The position numbers and the translations under genes were made by a program. This document shows, piece by piece, positions 32,519 to 41,789 of a stretch of DNA of 64,000 nt (position 1 is the stretch's first letter; every line of letters starts with the position of its first letter). The stretch lies in the NCBI GenBank assembly GCA_027923965.1, contig AP026969.1:2914001-2978000 (forward strand), read 5' to 3'. The notes beneath the pieces are model-generated. The model was not told the DNA's origin. It worked only from the letters and a program-made list of their open reading frames with translations, and made no database searches. This DNA is from Comamonadaceae bacterium OS-1 (lineage in GTDB: Bacteria > Pseudomonadota > Gammaproteobacteria > Burkholderiales > Burkholderiaceae_C).

Positions 32519-35500
32519 TCACGGCATGGCCAGTTGCAGGTCGGCCTGGGGCTTGAAACCCTTGCCTTCGTCCACGGTTTTGGACGCACCCAGAAACAGC
32601 CGGTCCAGCGGCAATTGCTTGGCCGCCAGGTAGTCGCGCACCGCCACACCGCGCTGCACGGCGAGCTGGCGGATGGCATCTTCGTCGGCGGGCATGTTGG
32701 CCAGCAGCAGTTGTTCCATCTCGGGCACCGGCAGGTCTTTGACCAGGCCCAGGGCGTTGCGCGGCTTGGGGAAGTTGGCGCGCTTGTAAATGGCCTTGAG
32801 CAGGTCCGGGTATTCCGCCTCCGACACGGTGGTGGCGGCCAGCGCTTCTGCCGAGTTGTCATCGCCGTCCTCTTTAGGGGCGGCCAGGGGCGCACCTTGC
32901 ACCACGGTGTTGCGGCGCTTTTCGGCCTCGACACGGCGTTGCAGCCGCTCGCGCTGCAGCGCGTCGCGCTCGGCGGTCAGGCTGGCGCTGCCCACCACGG
33001 TGAGCTTCAGGGTGGGCCGGTCGGTCAGGGCCTTGGCCACCTTGTCCAGGCCCGCGCGGGCCTCGGTATCCAGGGCTGCGCTGCCCAGCGGGAAGTTCAC
33101 CGTGCCCAGCGCGTCCGCCCCGCCGCCAAAGGCGTGGGCCAGCAGGCTGAACGGCGCGGTGATGGCCTTGGTGATCAGGTTGCCCAGGATCTTGAAGATC
33201 ACCGGGCCGATGCGGAACTGCGGGTCGTTCAGCGAGCCCGACAGCGGCAGGTCGAGGTTGATCACGCCGTTGCTGTCGGCCAGCAGGGCCACGGCCAGCT
33301 TGACCGGCAGGCTGCTGGGTGCGCCCGGCACCTGTTCGCCAAAGGTGAGCTGGTTCAGGATGATGCTGTTGGTGGCGGTGAGCTGGCCGTTGGGCAGCAC
33401 CACGTAGTGCACGTCGATGCTGAGCTTGCCGCGCTCGATGCCGTGGCCCACATAGAACACGCTGTACGGCGACAGACTGGGCAGCTCCAGGTCGGTGACC
33501 TTGCTCTTGATATCCAGCGCCAGCGGCTTGGCCAGGGGGTTGAGCTGGCCCAAAATTTCCAGCACCGCCGAGTCACCCACGCGGCCCCGCAGCTCCAGGT
33601 CGGCCATCTGCACCGCCCCCGCCACCGGCACGGACGCAAACGCACCCAGCCGCCCGGTCAGGGCGCTGAGGTTGGCGCTGTAGTTGGGTTTGATGAAGTA
33701 GTCGGTGAACAGCACCCGGCCATTGACCAGGCTGATGCCGCCAAAGCGCACCACCGCACCGCCGGGCTCGGTTTCCGTTTTGATGTCTTTTGGGGCACTA
33801 GCGCTTATTGCTGGGGCGTTAGCAGCTACTTTTTTGGTAGCAACTGCGGTTTCGGCCGGACTAGGCTTGACCAGGTCTTGGAGGTTCAGACGGCCGTTTT
33901 CGTTGAGCACCAGGCGGGCGTAGAAGTCGCTGAGCGCGGTTTCCTTCACGTCCACGGTGGTGGGGCTGGTGGGCGACAGGGACACGTCCAGCCCGCGCAG
34001 GTTCAACAGCTTCCAGCGCAACAGGGCCTGCTCGCTGGAGGCATCGGCCACTGCCGCCGCCGTGGCGGCAGCACCCAGCGGTGCGGAACTGGGTGCCGCG
34101 GGGGCCCCCGCCTGCATGGCGACCATGGCGACGCCGTTGTTGGCGCGGAAGTCTTCCAGCGTGCCGTCGCCCTTGACCTTGAGCACCGGGCCGGCCGGGC
34201 TGGCGGTGTAGGCCACCTGGCCCTTGAAGCTGGTGTCGGCCCGTACGATGTCCACGTTCAGCGACGCGCCGAAATACGGCTCCAGGGCGTGCAGCGGCAG
34301 GTGCAGCAGATCCACCTGGCCCACGGCGGCCAGCGGCTGCAGGGCCAGCGTGCCCTTGTAGGTCAGCCGCCCGGGTTCGGTGTTGCGGGTGTTTTCCGCG
34401 CCGATACGGGCGCTGATGTTCAAGGCCGAGGCCTTGGCGCTGCCGGGCACCAGGTCTTTCATCTGCACACTGAGGGCGCTGATGTCCAGGGACACCGGCT
34501 GGTAGGGGGACTGGTCGAGGAAGGACAGCGCGCCACCCTCCAACGCCAGGTCGGCGATGCTGACGGCCCAGGGGGCGCTGGCGGGCTTGGTGGCAGTGGC
34601 TGGTGCCTCGGCGCTGGCCGACGGGGCTTTCATCCAACGCTCGTACATCCATTGCCCGCTGGTGTTGCGCTCCACCTTGGTGCGCGGCTCGGTGAGCACC
34701 AGTTTGCCAATCTGCACCCGCTGCGCCGTCACATCGACCACCGCCTGGCTGACTTGCAACTGGCGCAGGCTGAACAGGCTCGCTGCAGGCAGCTTGCTTT
34801 TACCTTGGTTGATAGCGGGAGTTTCCCCCAACGCCACCCGGTCCAGCGTGAGCTGCTTGGCGGTGACCTGCAACGGGCCCGCGGCCTGCCAGTGCACCTG
34901 CAGGTCGGCCCCCAGCTGGCCGCTGAGCCGGGGCTCCAGGGTGTTGGCAAGATAAGGCGCGGCAATGGCCAGCGGCAGGCCGCCCAGGGTGGCATCGACC
35001 TGGGCTTCCACGTCGGTGACGGTGCCGCTGAGCTTCAGTTCGGCAGGCGTGGTGCCCTTGTCGGTGCCCCCATCCACCTGCGCCGAGGCCTTGAATTCCA
35101 GCGGTTGGGCAAACGGCCACGTGATGGCGGTTGCATCGACCGCCACGCCGTGCAGGGCCACCTCGGCCGTGGGGCGGGTACTGGCATCCGACCAGCGCAG
35201 CGTGCCGTCTTGCAGGGCCAGCTTGGCGACGTTGACCGTCCAGCCTGCCTCATCTTTGGTATCTTTTATGCCGCCCGCGCTTGCTGCACCAGCGGGAGCA
35301 GCTACTTTTTTTGTAGTATTTTCAGTTTTTGCAGGGGCCGTGAATTGCAGCTGGCCCGCAGCATTGCGGCGCAGGTCAACCACCGGGGCGCTGAGGGCGA
35401 TCTCGCCGATCTTCACGCTGTGCTCCAGCGGGCGCAGTTCGTCCAGGCCCACCTTGAGCGTGTCCAGCGCCAGCCATTTTTCGCCTTGGGGGTTGGCGAT

Positions 35501-36349
35501 TTTCAGCTGGTCGGCCTGCACTGTGCCGCTAAGCACTACCGACATCTTGGGGGTTTGCTCAAACGCAAATTGCAGGTCGCCACTGAGCACCGCGCCCTGC
35601 ACCTTTACCGGCAGGCTGGCGGGCAGGTAGGCCAGGTAGGGGGCCAGGTCGAACTGGTCGAGCCGGATGCGTGCATGGGTCTTGCGGCTGGGGTCAAACG
35701 GGATGGACTGGGCGGCCGAATCGAAGCTGCTGCCGTTGAGCTTGAAGGCCAGGTGCGGCTCGGTCTGGATGGCACGCTGCGAATCCAGGTTGCTCAGGAA
35801 CGGCAGGGTCAGGTTGAGGTCCCGCAGGGTATGGGTGGTCTTGAAGGCCTGGTCGGTCAGATCGACCGCGCCGCCGGTCAGGGCGATGTTGTAGATGGCA
35901 AAGCTGGGGGGCGCGCCCGCAGGCTTGTCCGAAGGCGTGTTGAGTTTGGCCAGCACGTCGTCGAAGTCGTAATGGCCGTCGCCCAGATAGCTGGCCGTGA
36001 TGGTCGGCTGGTCTACCGCGATGGCATCCACCACCGGTGCCAGCCGCCGCAGCGACTGCCACAGCGCAGCATCGAGCAGGATGCGTTGGATGTGGACTTG
36101 CGGTTTGCCACCGGAGGCGCTGGCACCCGCTTGTGCAACAGACAGATCGTCCAGCGTCAGCAGCAGCGTCCAGGGGTGGAAGTCGGCCCGTCCCAGGGTG
36201 ACGGTACGGCCCAGCGCGTCGCTGCCGAATTTTTCCACCCCGTACTTCACCCCTGCGGGTACGGCCAGCCAGGTGACGGCCCACAAGCCCAACACCCCTA
36301 CCACGGCCCACGCCGCCCTGCGCAACCACTTGTTTTGAAAAAATGTCAT
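32519..36349 (-). CDS. Giant DUF748/AsmA-like envelope protein with OmpA-like end
   Basis: The 1276-aa protein has an N-terminal membrane anchor (AAWAVVGVLGLWAVTWLAVP at about 12-31) and is otherwise periplasmic. It is built of DUF748/AsmA-like beta-rich repeats (LGRADFHPWTLLLTLDDLSV; PELKLSGTVTDVEAQVDATL; GGISLVNGRVLFTDYFIKPN). Near 1090-1150 the segment VNFPLGSAALDTEARAGLDK followed by LKLTVVGSASLTAERDALQR resembles an OmpA-like peptidoglycan-binding domain. Relatives of the AsmA group form bridges for phospholipid transport between membranes. That role is inferred from the family. Two dispersed-repeat copies lie in frame (33781-33845, 35256-35332). The start MTFFQNKWL is preferred; an ATG three codons earlier is possible. 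Confidence 0.82.
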   Translation of the reverse strand: MTFFQNKWLRRAAWAVVGVLGLWAVTWLAVPAGVKYGVEKFGSDALGRTVTLGRADFHPWTLLLTLDDLSVAQAGASASGGKPQVHIQRILLDAALWQSLRRLAPVVDAIAVDQPTITASYLGDGHYDFDDVLAKLNTPSDKPAGAPPSFAIYNIALTGGAVDLTDQAFKTTHTLRDLNLTLPFLSNLDSQRAIQTEPHLAFKLNGSSFDSAAQSIPFDPSRKTHARIRLDQFDLAPYLAYLPASLPVKVQGAVLSGDLQFAFEQTPKMSVVLSGTVQADQLKIANPQGEKWLALDTLKVGLDELRPLEHSVKIGEIALSAPVVDLRRNAAGQLQFTAPAKTENTTKKVAAPAGAASAGGIKDTKDEAGWTVNVAKLALQDGTLRWSDASTRPTAEVALHGVAVDATAITWPFAQPLEFKASAQVDGGTDKGTTPAELKLSGTVTDVEAQVDATLGGLPLAIAAPYLANTLEPRLSGQLGADLQVHWQAAGPLQVTAKQLTLDRVALGETPAINQGKSKLPAASLFSLRQLQVSQAVVDVTAQRVQIGKLVLTEPRTKVERNTSGQWMYERWMKAPSASAEAPATATKPASAPWAVSIADLALEGGALSFLDQSPYQPVSLDISALSVQMKDLVPGSAKASALNISARIGAENTRNTEPGRLTYKGTLALQPLAAVGQVDLLHLPLHALEPYFGASLNVDIVRADTSFKGQVAYTASPAGPVLKVKGDGTLEDFRANNGVAMVAMQAGAPAAPSSAPLGAAATAAAVADASSEQALLRWKLLNLRGLDVSLSPTSPTTVDVKETALSDFYARLVLNENGRLNLQDLVKPSPAETAVATKKVAANAPAISASAPKDIKTETEPGGAVVRFGGISLVNGRVLFTDYFIKPNYSANLSALTGRLGAFASVPVAGAVQMADLELRGRVGDSAVLEILGQLNPLAKPLALDIKSKVTDLELPSLSPYSVFYVGHGIERGKLSIDVHYVVLPNGQLTATNSIILNQLTFGEQVPGAPSSLPVKLAVALLADSNGVINLDLPLSGSLNDPQFRIGPVIFKILGNLITKAITAPFSLLAHAFGGGADALGTVNFPLGSAALDTEARAGLDKVAKALTDRPTLKLTVVGSASLTAERDALQRERLQRRVEAEKRRNTVVQGAPLAAPKEDGDDNSAEALAATTVSEAEYPDLLKAIYKRANFPKPRNALGLVKDLPVPEMEQLLLANMPADEDAIRQLAVQRGVAVRDYLAAKQLPLDRLFLGASKTVDEGKGFKPQADLQLAMP
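33781..33845 (-). repeat. Dispersed palindromic repeat copy 1 in the DUF748 gene
   Basis: On the minus strand: AGTAGCTGCTAACGCCCCAG, then CAATAAGCGCTAGTGCCCCA. In frame, it encodes the segment VAANAPAISASAPKDIK. Confidence 0.65.
35256..35332 (-). repeat. Dispersed palindromic repeat copy 2 in the DUF748 gene
   Basis: On the minus strand: AAGTAGCTGCTCCCGCTGGT, then GCAGCAAGCGCGGGCGGCAT and AAAAGATA. In frame, it encodes KKVAAPAGAASAGGIKDTK. The peptide resembles that of the other copy in this gene. Confidence 0.65.
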
Positions 36350-36470
36350 AGCGCCCATTTTGCCGCCAGACCGTGGGGGGTCTGCAAGCGGATGTGCACT
36401 TACCCATGCTGTAAAACTTAGCGATCACCCCACCAATAGAACCACGCATCGCAATGGCACCCCTTCCAGG

Positions 36471-36507
36471 GATACCGTGGGACTGGCTCCGCCAGGCCAC
36501 TGGTATC
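36471..36507. other. Imperfect hairpin in the DUF748 upstream gap
   Basis: GATACC (36471-36476) / GGTATC (36502-36507), TGG/CCA (36478-36480, 36497-36499) and CTGGC/GCCAG (36483-36487, 36491-36495) nest into one 37-nt hairpin. The gap 36350-36980 holds no convincing protein gene. Apart from this hairpin and the candidate RNA at 36592-36806, I see nothing in it. Confidence 0.4.
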
Positions 36508-36591
36508 GCCCCCTGCGTGTCGCATCGGTTTTTCAAACCCATGCGAGGGGGGTTGGAGAAAGATGCGAAGCACTGAAGCCTGGGGGTGTGC

Positions 36592-36806
36592 CAAAACTAA
36601 AAGCCCGGCACCCAATTCGCATCGGGTGCCGGGCTTGACGGCGAACTTGCGGTTCATGCCGTCGGGGCTGCAAGGGAGAGATTGATGTCCCCCGTTGCGT
36701 TGGACGCAAGAGATTGCGTCCATTAAGGACCGGGGCTGCTGCACACCACCATCGCAAAGTGTCAGGTGGCGTTGGCTCCTACCGGTTAACGCCTGTTTGC
36801 ACGGGC
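36592..36806 (-). ncRNA. Candidate small RNA with promoter and intrinsic terminator
   Basis: On the minus strand a TTGTAT -35 (36841-36836), a 17-bp spacer and a TAAATT -10 (36818-36813) predict a start near 36806. The roughly 215-nt RNA contains GGCGTT/AACGCC (36793-36788, 36773-36768) and an 8-bp hairpin GGACGCAA/TTGCGTCC (36721-36714, 36709-36702). These are followed by GACGGC plus GAAC pairing GTTC plus GCCGTC (36663-36637). It ends in a 12-bp terminator stem (36635-36624 / 36613-36602) followed by TTTAGTTTT. No start codon with a ribosome site stands out. 6S RNA is one possibility by size, but I could not fold the typical 6S shape. Confidence 0.55.
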
Positions 36807-36933
36807 AGTGACAATTTAATCCAAGCCGCGCGGGAATACAAATCTGCTTTTCAATCCATCTGCGGGCCGTGATTGAACCAATGGGCTTGACAACATTCGC
36901 CACAACAATCAATTGATTCCCGCCCCAAACGTG

Positions 36934-36959
36934 AAAAAGGCCGCAAAAGCGGCCTTTTT
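36934..36959 (-). terminator. Terminator of the binding-protein gene (bidirectional)
   Basis: An 11-bp stem AAAAAGGCCGC (36934-36944) / GCGGCCTTTTT (36949-36959) around an AAAA loop has U-tracts on both strands. It lies 21 bp beyond the stop of the minus-strand binding-protein gene. Confidence 0.88.
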
Positions 36960-36980
36960 TATAGCACTATCAGCGCCAGA

Positions 36981-38114
36981 TCAGTACGTACCCAGAGCCG
37001 ACGGAGCGCCTGCCTTGAAGGTGTAGATGGTGATAGGGGCGGCCTTCAGGTTGCCCTTTTCGTCAAAGGCAAAGGTGCCCGACATGCCCTTGTACGAGGT
37101 CTTGTAGATCTCGGCACCGACCTTTTCAGGATCGACGGTACCGGCCTTCTGGATCGACTGGCCAACAAACATGGTCTGGTCGTAGAACGAAGGCGCGTAG
37201 GCATCAGGATCGATGTTGAAACGCTTCTTGTACTTGGCCTTGAAGGCAGGGCCCTCAGCGGTCTTGTCCAGCACCGCGCCGCCCTGGGCGCAGAAAGCGG
37301 TGTCGGTAGCGGCTTCACCGGCCAACTTGCCCAGTTCGGCGGTGCAGATCGCGTCGCCGCCCAGCAGCTTGGCGGTAATGCCCAGCGACTTCATCTGGCG
37401 CAGCATGGGGCCGGCCTGGGGTGCGTAGCCACCCAGCAGGATGACGTCGGGGTTCTTGGCCTTCAGGCTGGTCAGGATGGCGGAGAAGTCCGTGGCTTTG
37501 TCGGTGGTGAACTCATTGCCCACGATGTTCAGGCCCAGCTTCTTGGCTTCCTTGCTGAACTCGTCTGCCAGGCCTTGGCCGTAGGCGGTGCGGTCGTCGA
37601 TGACGGCCACGTTCTTGACCTTCATGATGTTGGCCGCGTAGAAGGCCAGGCGTGCGCCGATTTCGTTGTCGCCCGCCATGATGCGGAACAGATTCTTGTA
37701 GCCACCCATGGTGACCTTGGGGTTGCTACCGACGGTAGACACCACCACATTGCCCTGGCTGTACACGCGGGAAGCCGGAATGGCCACGCCGGAGCAGTAC
37801 GGGCCCATCACGTATTTCACATTGCCGTCCACCAGCTTCTGGGCCACGCTCACGCCGGCTTTGGGGTCGCACTGGTCGTCTTCCGATTCCAGTTCGAACT
37901 TCAGGGTCTTGCCACCCACCACGATTTTCTTGGCGTTCAGGTCTTCCACGGCCAGACGCACGCCGTTTTCATTGTCCTTGCCGATGAAGGCATTGGGGCC
38001 CGACAGGGGGCCGGTCACACCGATCTTGACGGTTTGTTCCTGGGCATAAGCACCCCCGACGAGGGCCATGGTGGCGGCGCATGCAAGGGCGATTTTTGTA
38101 AATGTGGATGGCAT
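36981..38114 (-). CDS. Branched-chain amino-acid-type ABC transporter binding protein (LivK family)
   Basis: The 377-aa periplasmic binding protein starts with a signal peptide (FTKIALACAATMALVGGAYA). It has the Leu/Ile/Val-binding-protein fold signature (VKIGVTGPLSGPNAFIGKDN, GVRLAVEDLNAKK, VKYVMGPYCSGVAIPASRVY, VAVIDDRTAYGQGLADEFSK and VILLGGYAPQAGPMLRQMKS). It delivers an amino acid or a related compound to an ABC permease. No permease or ATPase gene is next to it, so the partners lie elsewhere. It sits 135 bp downstream of the hydroxyproline operon on the same strand, and proline or hydroxyproline is a reasonable guess for the ligand, not a proven one. The ATG at 38112-38114 is used because it yields the signal peptide. 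Confidence 0.9.
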   Translation of the reverse strand: MPSTFTKIALACAATMALVGGAYAQEQTVKIGVTGPLSGPNAFIGKDNENGVRLAVEDLNAKKIVVGGKTLKFELESEDDQCDPKAGVSVAQKLVDGNVKYVMGPYCSGVAIPASRVYSQGNVVVSTVGSNPKVTMGGYKNLFRIMAGDNEIGARLAFYAANIMKVKNVAVIDDRTAYGQGLADEFSKEAKKLGLNIVGNEFTTDKATDFSAILTSLKAKNPDVILLGGYAPQAGPMLRQMKSLGITAKLLGGDAICTAELGKLAGEAATDTAFCAQGGAVLDKTAEGPAFKAKYKKRFNIDPDAYAPSFYDQTMFVGQSIQKAGTVDPEKVGAEIYKTSYKGMSGTFAFDEKGNLKAAPITIYTFKAGAPSALGTY

Positions 38115-38249
38115 TGACTGTGTCCTAAAGTGGAAATTGTGGAACATGAAATCGGTCACGGACGCACTGTAGTGCGGGAACCGCTCCAACGGGGGAAATG
38201 TGTTTCTATATGTAGAGAATATGAACAACTAGAAGCAAAACTTATATGT

Positions 38250-39500
38250 TTATTCTCCTTTCAGGGGTATAGCAGCAAGCGTGCCAATGCGCGCAGGTGC
38301 CAGGGGGTTGCGGGGCACGGGCTGTTCCCAGCCGTGTAGAAACTGCATCGCCGTGCCGCAGATACGGCCCTGGCAGGCACCCATACCGCAGCGGGTGTGC
38401 AGCTTGGCATCGGTCCAGCCCGCGCAGGCACGCACCGCAGCATAGGGCACGTCTTCGCAGCGGCACACCAGGGTGTCGGCCTGGGGCAATTTTTTGAGCT
38501 GCGGGGCCAGCGCAAAGCTGCGCCCCAACTGTTGGGCGAAGGCCTGCCAGCGGCTGCGCTCGGGCCACAGGGCCTGGGCCGCAGCTGTATCGCCCACGGC
38601 AGCCAAGCCTGCGATGCGGCCCTGCACCAGGGCCCGCTCGCTGCCGCCCACGCCGGTGCACTCCCCTGCCGCGTAAATGTGCGGCTGGCTGGTGGCCTGC
38701 CAGTCGTCTACCACCAGCCCGGTCGGCGTGAGGCCACAACCCAGCAGCTGGCCCAGCTGGGTGTTGGGCACCAGGCCAAAGCCGCAGGCCAGGCGGTCGC
38801 AGGCGATCTCGACCCGGCGGCTGCCTTGCTGCAATTGCACCGACTCCACCCTGCCCTGCCCAAGCACCGCGATGACATGGCTGGCGGTGCGGTACTGCGG
38901 ATGCATCAGCGTCAGCGCCTGCAAAGCCTTGCCCGGCGACCCGGCCAGTCGGGAGGCAAAGCCCAGCACGGCCCCCAGACCCGCCTGCTCGGCAACACGC
39001 ACCACTTTGGCACCGGCCTTGTGCGCCGAGGCTGCAGCCGCCAGCAGCAAGGGGCCGCTGCCCGCCACCACGATGCGTTCACCCGCCACGGGCAAGCCGG
39101 ATTTGATGAGCGCCTGCAGGCCGCCCGCGCCGGTCACGCCTGGCAGCGTCCAGCCGGGGAACGGCAGCAGCAACTCGCGGGCACCGGTGCACAGAATGAG
39201 GGTTTTCCACTGCAGGGACCAGCCATGCTCGGCATCTTCCAGCAGCAAGGTCTGGGGGGCCGGGGCGGAGATGACGCGTGCCCCGCTGTGGATGCGCACG
39301 TTGGCGCAGGCCGCCAATGTGGAGCGCATGCGTTGCGCGGCCACCGGTACATTGGCGTTGGGGCTGTCACGCCAGATCTGGCCGCCGGGCACGGGGTTGT
39401 CGTCGACGATGGCAATCGACGCGCCGCTGGGCGCTGCCGCCAAGGCCGCTGCCATGCCTGCGGGGCCTGCGCCGATGATGAGGATGTCGCAATGGGTCAC
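38250..39500 (-). CDS. D-hydroxyproline dehydrogenase, FAD/NAD alpha subunit (HcnB-like)
   Basis: The 416-aa subunit has an N-terminal FAD-binding motif (CDILIIGAGPAGMAAALAAA), a second dinucleotide site (RIVVAGSGPLLLAAAASAHK) and a C-terminal Cys cluster (VCRCEDVPYAAV, then TRCGMGACQGRICG) of the BFD/[2Fe-2S] type. With the next two genes it forms the heterotrimer that oxidises cis-4-hydroxy-D-proline to pyrroline-4-hydroxy-2-carboxylate; related trimers oxidise octopine, opines or HCN. I start at the GTG at 39498-39500, which overlaps the stop of the ferredoxin-like subunit. A longer open frame upstream belongs to other genes. The substrate is inferred from the adjacent epimerase and deaminase. 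Confidence 0.85.
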   Translation of the reverse strand: MTHCDILIIGAGPAGMAAALAAAPSGASIAIVDDNPVPGGQIWRDSPNANVPVAAQRMRSTLAACANVRIHSGARVISAPAPQTLLLEDAEHGWSLQWKTLILCTGARELLLPFPGWTLPGVTGAGGLQALIKSGLPVAGERIVVAGSGPLLLAAAASAHKAGAKVVRVAEQAGLGAVLGFASRLAGSPGKALQALTLMHPQYRTASHVIAVLGQGRVESVQLQQGSRRVEIACDRLACGFGLVPNTQLGQLLGCGLTPTGLVVDDWQATSQPHIYAAGECTGVGGSERALVQGRIAGLAAVGDTAAAQALWPERSRWQAFAQQLGRSFALAPQLKKLPQADTLVCRCEDVPYAAVRACAGWTDAKLHTRCGMGACQGRICGTAMQFLHGWEQPVPRNPLAPARIGTLAAIPLKGE

Positions 39501-39736
39501 TGGCTGGTCTCCACCCGCATGTCGGCGCTGCAGGTCGTCTGGCAGGCCAGGCGGCGCACGCCGTTGATGGACACCCGGCATTCCTGGCAGATGCCCATGC
39601 CGCACAGCGGGGCGCGGGCTTCGCCGCCCACAGAAATTCGGGTGATGCCGTTGCCTGCGATAGCCAGCGCCGCAGCGACCGAGCAACCTGCGGGTACAGA
39701 AACAGGCCGGCCGTTGATGTGCAGATTCACAGGCAT
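39497..39736 (-). CDS. D-hydroxyproline dehydrogenase, [2Fe-2S] gamma subunit (HcnA-like)
   Basis: The 79-aa ferredoxin-like protein has four cysteines at 45, 50, 53 and 65 (CGMGICQEC, then ACQTTC), the plant-type [2Fe-2S] pattern. It passes electrons between the two flavoprotein subunits encoded on either side. It overlaps the beta-subunit stop by 10 bp and its own stop overlaps the GTG of the alpha subunit, so the three subunits are translated together. This gene is easy to miss because it is short and lies inside longer non-coding frames. Confidence 0.88.
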   Translation of the reverse strand: MPVNLHINGRPVSVPAGCSVAAALAIAGNGITRISVGGEARAPLCGMGICQECRVSINGVRRLACQTTCSADMRVETSQ

Positions 39737-40833
39737 GCGGCCTCCGTAAAGCGTTGCAGCCCGTAAGGCGCGGCATCCAGGGGCGGCGTGCCACCGGTCA
39801 TCAGAGCGGCCAGTACATCGGCAGTGCCCAAGGCGGTGGTGACACCCAGGCCCTCGTGCCCCACCGCCAGCCACAGGCCGTCGTGCTCCGGGTGCGCACC
39901 CAGAATGGGCAGGCTGTCGGGCGTGGCGGCGCGCAGGCCGCACCAGCTGCGGATGGCGTTGAGGTCGGCCAGGCCGGGCATGTAAGCCAGGGCGCGTTGC
40001 AGCATGGCTTGCAGCATGTCGGCCTCTACCGTGGTGTCTAGGGTGTCGAACTGGCGGCTCGACCCCAGCAGCAACTGCCCGGTGGGGCGCGGTTGCAGAT
40101 TGAAAGCCACCGACGGCCCCACACTGTGGTGCGCGCTGGTCACATAGCCCAGCTCCACCAGTTGGTGGTGCACGGTGCCGGGGTAGCGGTCGGTGATGAG
40201 GAGGTGGCCCTTTTTGGGGCGGATGGGCAAACCGGGGCACAGCGTGGTGGCGTGGATGCCATTGGCCAGCAGGATCTGCGGGGCCTGGCGTGTGCTGCCG
40301 TCGGCCAGGTGCACCTTTTTGCCATCGATTTCGGTTACTTGTGCATGTTCCACCTGCACGAGATGCTCGTATTTTGATAGTAGCCAGCGGGCGGCATTGG
40401 GCGCGTAAACAATGCCGTCGCCCGGTACTTTCAGCGCGCCCGCCAGGCCGGGACGCAAGGCAGGTTCGGCCTGGGCCAGTGCTTGGGCATCCAGCAAATG
40501 GCAAGCGATGCCGTGGTCGTGCAGGCGCTGGCGCTTGTCTTCGGCCGCTGCCATTTCCTCCGCATCGGCCGCCACCCACAGCGTGCCGCAGCCGCTAAAG
40601 GCGCAGTCTGCGGGCATTTGCGGGGCCAGGGCGCGCCACTGGGCCACGGAATACTGGCTCAGCGCCAGCTCGGCTGGGTTGTCGTCCATGACTACCAGGT
40701 GGCCCATGCCCGCACCGGTGGCTCCACCCAGGCGCGCATCCAGCACCAGCACGCGCTGGCCCGCCTGCGCCAGGGCGTGGGCGCAGGCTGCGCCGACGAT
40801 GCCTGCGCCGATGACGATGACATCCGGGTTCAT
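39727..40833 (-). CDS. D-hydroxyproline dehydrogenase, FAD beta subunit (HcnC/DAO-like)
   Basis: The 368-aa protein belongs to the D-amino-acid-oxidase fold. It has the FAD motif [20 protein letters not shown] at the N terminus, then [20 protein letters not shown], a C-terminal substrate/FAD segment ([20 protein letters not shown]) and [20 protein letters not shown]. It is the catalytic subunit that oxidises the ring of cis-4-hydroxy-D-proline, passing electrons to the [2Fe-2S] subunit. The ATG giving [11 protein letters not shown] is chosen. It overlaps the epimerase stop by 4 bp. Confidence 0.88.
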   Translation of the reverse strand: MNPDVIVIGAGIVGAACAHALAQAGQRVLVLDARLGGATGAGMGHLVVMDDNPAELALSQYSVAQWRALAPQMPADCAFSGCGTLWVAADAEEMAAAEDKRQRLHDHGIACHLLDAQALAQAEPALRPGLAGALKVPGDGIVYAPNAARWLLSKYEHLVQVEHAQVTEIDGKKVHLADGSTRQAPQILLANGIHATTLCPGLPIRPKKGHLLITDRYPGTVHHQLVELGYVTSAHHSVGPSVAFNLQPRPTGQLLLGSSRQFDTLDTTVEADMLQAMLQRALAYMPGLADLNAIRSWCGLRAATPDSLPILGAHPEHDGLWLAVGHEGLGVTTALGTADVLAALMTGGTPPLDAAPYGLQRFTEAACL

Positions 40834-41777
40834 GCCAGAGAAATTCCCCAGGCGAAGGGGTCGTCTTCGGCGATCAGCAGGGTGGATTCGGCGCACACAT
40901 GGGCGCGGCCCCGGATAGTGGGAATCACCTGGCCGCCCTCCACGGTGTCCACGGTGTAAGAGGCCTCAAAGCGGCTGCCGATCACGCTGGCTTGCTGCCA
41001 TAGCGCCCCCGGGGCCAGCTTGCCGTCTGCCGCCAAACAGGCGATCTTGGCGCTGGTGCCGGTGCCGCAGGGCGAGCGGTCGTAGGCCATGCCGGGACAC
41101 AGCACGTAATTGCGGCTGTCGGCCCCCTGGTCGTCCGGTCCAAAGAGTTCAATGTGGTCGATTTCTGCGCCGTCGGCCCCGGTAATGCCCTGGACCCGCA
41201 GCGCCGCGCTCAGCGCACAGGCGTAGGTGGTGAGTGCTGCCAACTGGTCGCTGGCCACGCGCAGGCCATGGTCGTTCACCAGAAAGAACCAGTTGCCGCC
41301 CCAGGCGATGTCGCCGTGCGCCACCCCGTAGCCCGGCACGTCCACCGCCACCTGCGTGGCGAAGCGGTAGGCGGGCACGTTGCGCACGCTGACCGAGCCG
41401 TCGGTATGCAAGGTGGCCTCTACCGTGCCCACCGGGGTTTCGATCTTGTGCACGCCCGGCCCAATACGCCCCATGTGCGCCAGGCTGACCACCAGGCCGA
41501 TGGTGCCGTGGCCGCACATGCCCAGGTAGCCGGTGTTGTTGAAGAAGATGACACCGGCAGCCGCGTCGGCCGCCACCGGCTCGCACAGCAACGCGCCCAC
41601 GATCACGTCGTTGCCGCGCGGCTCCAGTACCGTGGTGGCCCGCCATTTATCGTGCTGCGCGGCCAGCACGGCACGGCGCTCGGCCATGCTGCCCGTGCCC
41701 AGGCCGGGAAAGCCGCCCACCACCAGCCGCGTAGGCTCGCCACCGGTGTGGGAATCAATAATCTGGATGCGCTGCAT
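40830..41777 (-). CDS. 4-hydroxyproline 2-epimerase (proline racemase family)
   Basis: The 315-aa cofactor-independent enzyme interconverts trans-4-hydroxy-L-proline and cis-4-hydroxy-D-proline. Both catalytic cysteines are present: Cys88 in [10 protein letters not shown] and the second in [14 protein letters not shown]. The pair of Cys residues marks an epimerase or racemase rather than the Thr-containing dehydratases of the same family. Its product is the substrate of the dehydrogenase encoded directly downstream. The start [19 protein letters not shown] is canonical. Confidence 0.93.
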   Translation of the reverse strand: MQRIQIIDSHTGGEPTRLVVGGFPGLGTGSMAERRAVLAAQHDKWRATTVLEPRGNDVIVGALLCEPVAADAAAGVIFFNNTGYLGMCGHGTIGLVVSLAHMGRIGPGVHKIETPVGTVEATLHTDGSVSVRNVPAYRFATQVAVDVPGYGVAHGDIAWGGNWFFLVNDHGLRVASDQLAALTTYACALSAALRVQGITGADGAEIDHIELFGPDDQGADSRNYVLCPGMAYDRSPCGTGTSAKIACLAADGKLAPGALWQQASVIGSRFEASYTVDTVEGGQVIPTIRGRAHVCAESTLLIAEDDPFAWGISLA

Positions 41778-41789
41778 GGGTACTCTTTC

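Noticed and set aside
32375..36421. 1348-codon plus-strand open frame opposite the DUF748 gene
   Set aside because: Antisense shadow of a real gene; low-complexity His/Gly/Gln composition and no recognisable motif.
36418..36912. 164-codon minus-strand open frame in the DUF748-LivK gap
   Set aside because: No ribosome site, composition unlike a protein, and it runs straight through the candidate RNA's hairpins and terminator.
40356..40400. A further copy of the dispersed repeat in the dehydrogenase beta gene
   Set aside because: Only the TTTGATAGTAGCCAGCGG part resembles the pattern; the palindromic second half is missing.
39500..40579. Long minus-strand frame running from the middle of the dehydrogenase beta gene into the ferredoxin-like gene, suggesting a fusion
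   Set aside because: Only its last 79 codons look like a protein (the [2Fe-2S] subunit); the rest is an out-of-frame reading of the beta subunit.
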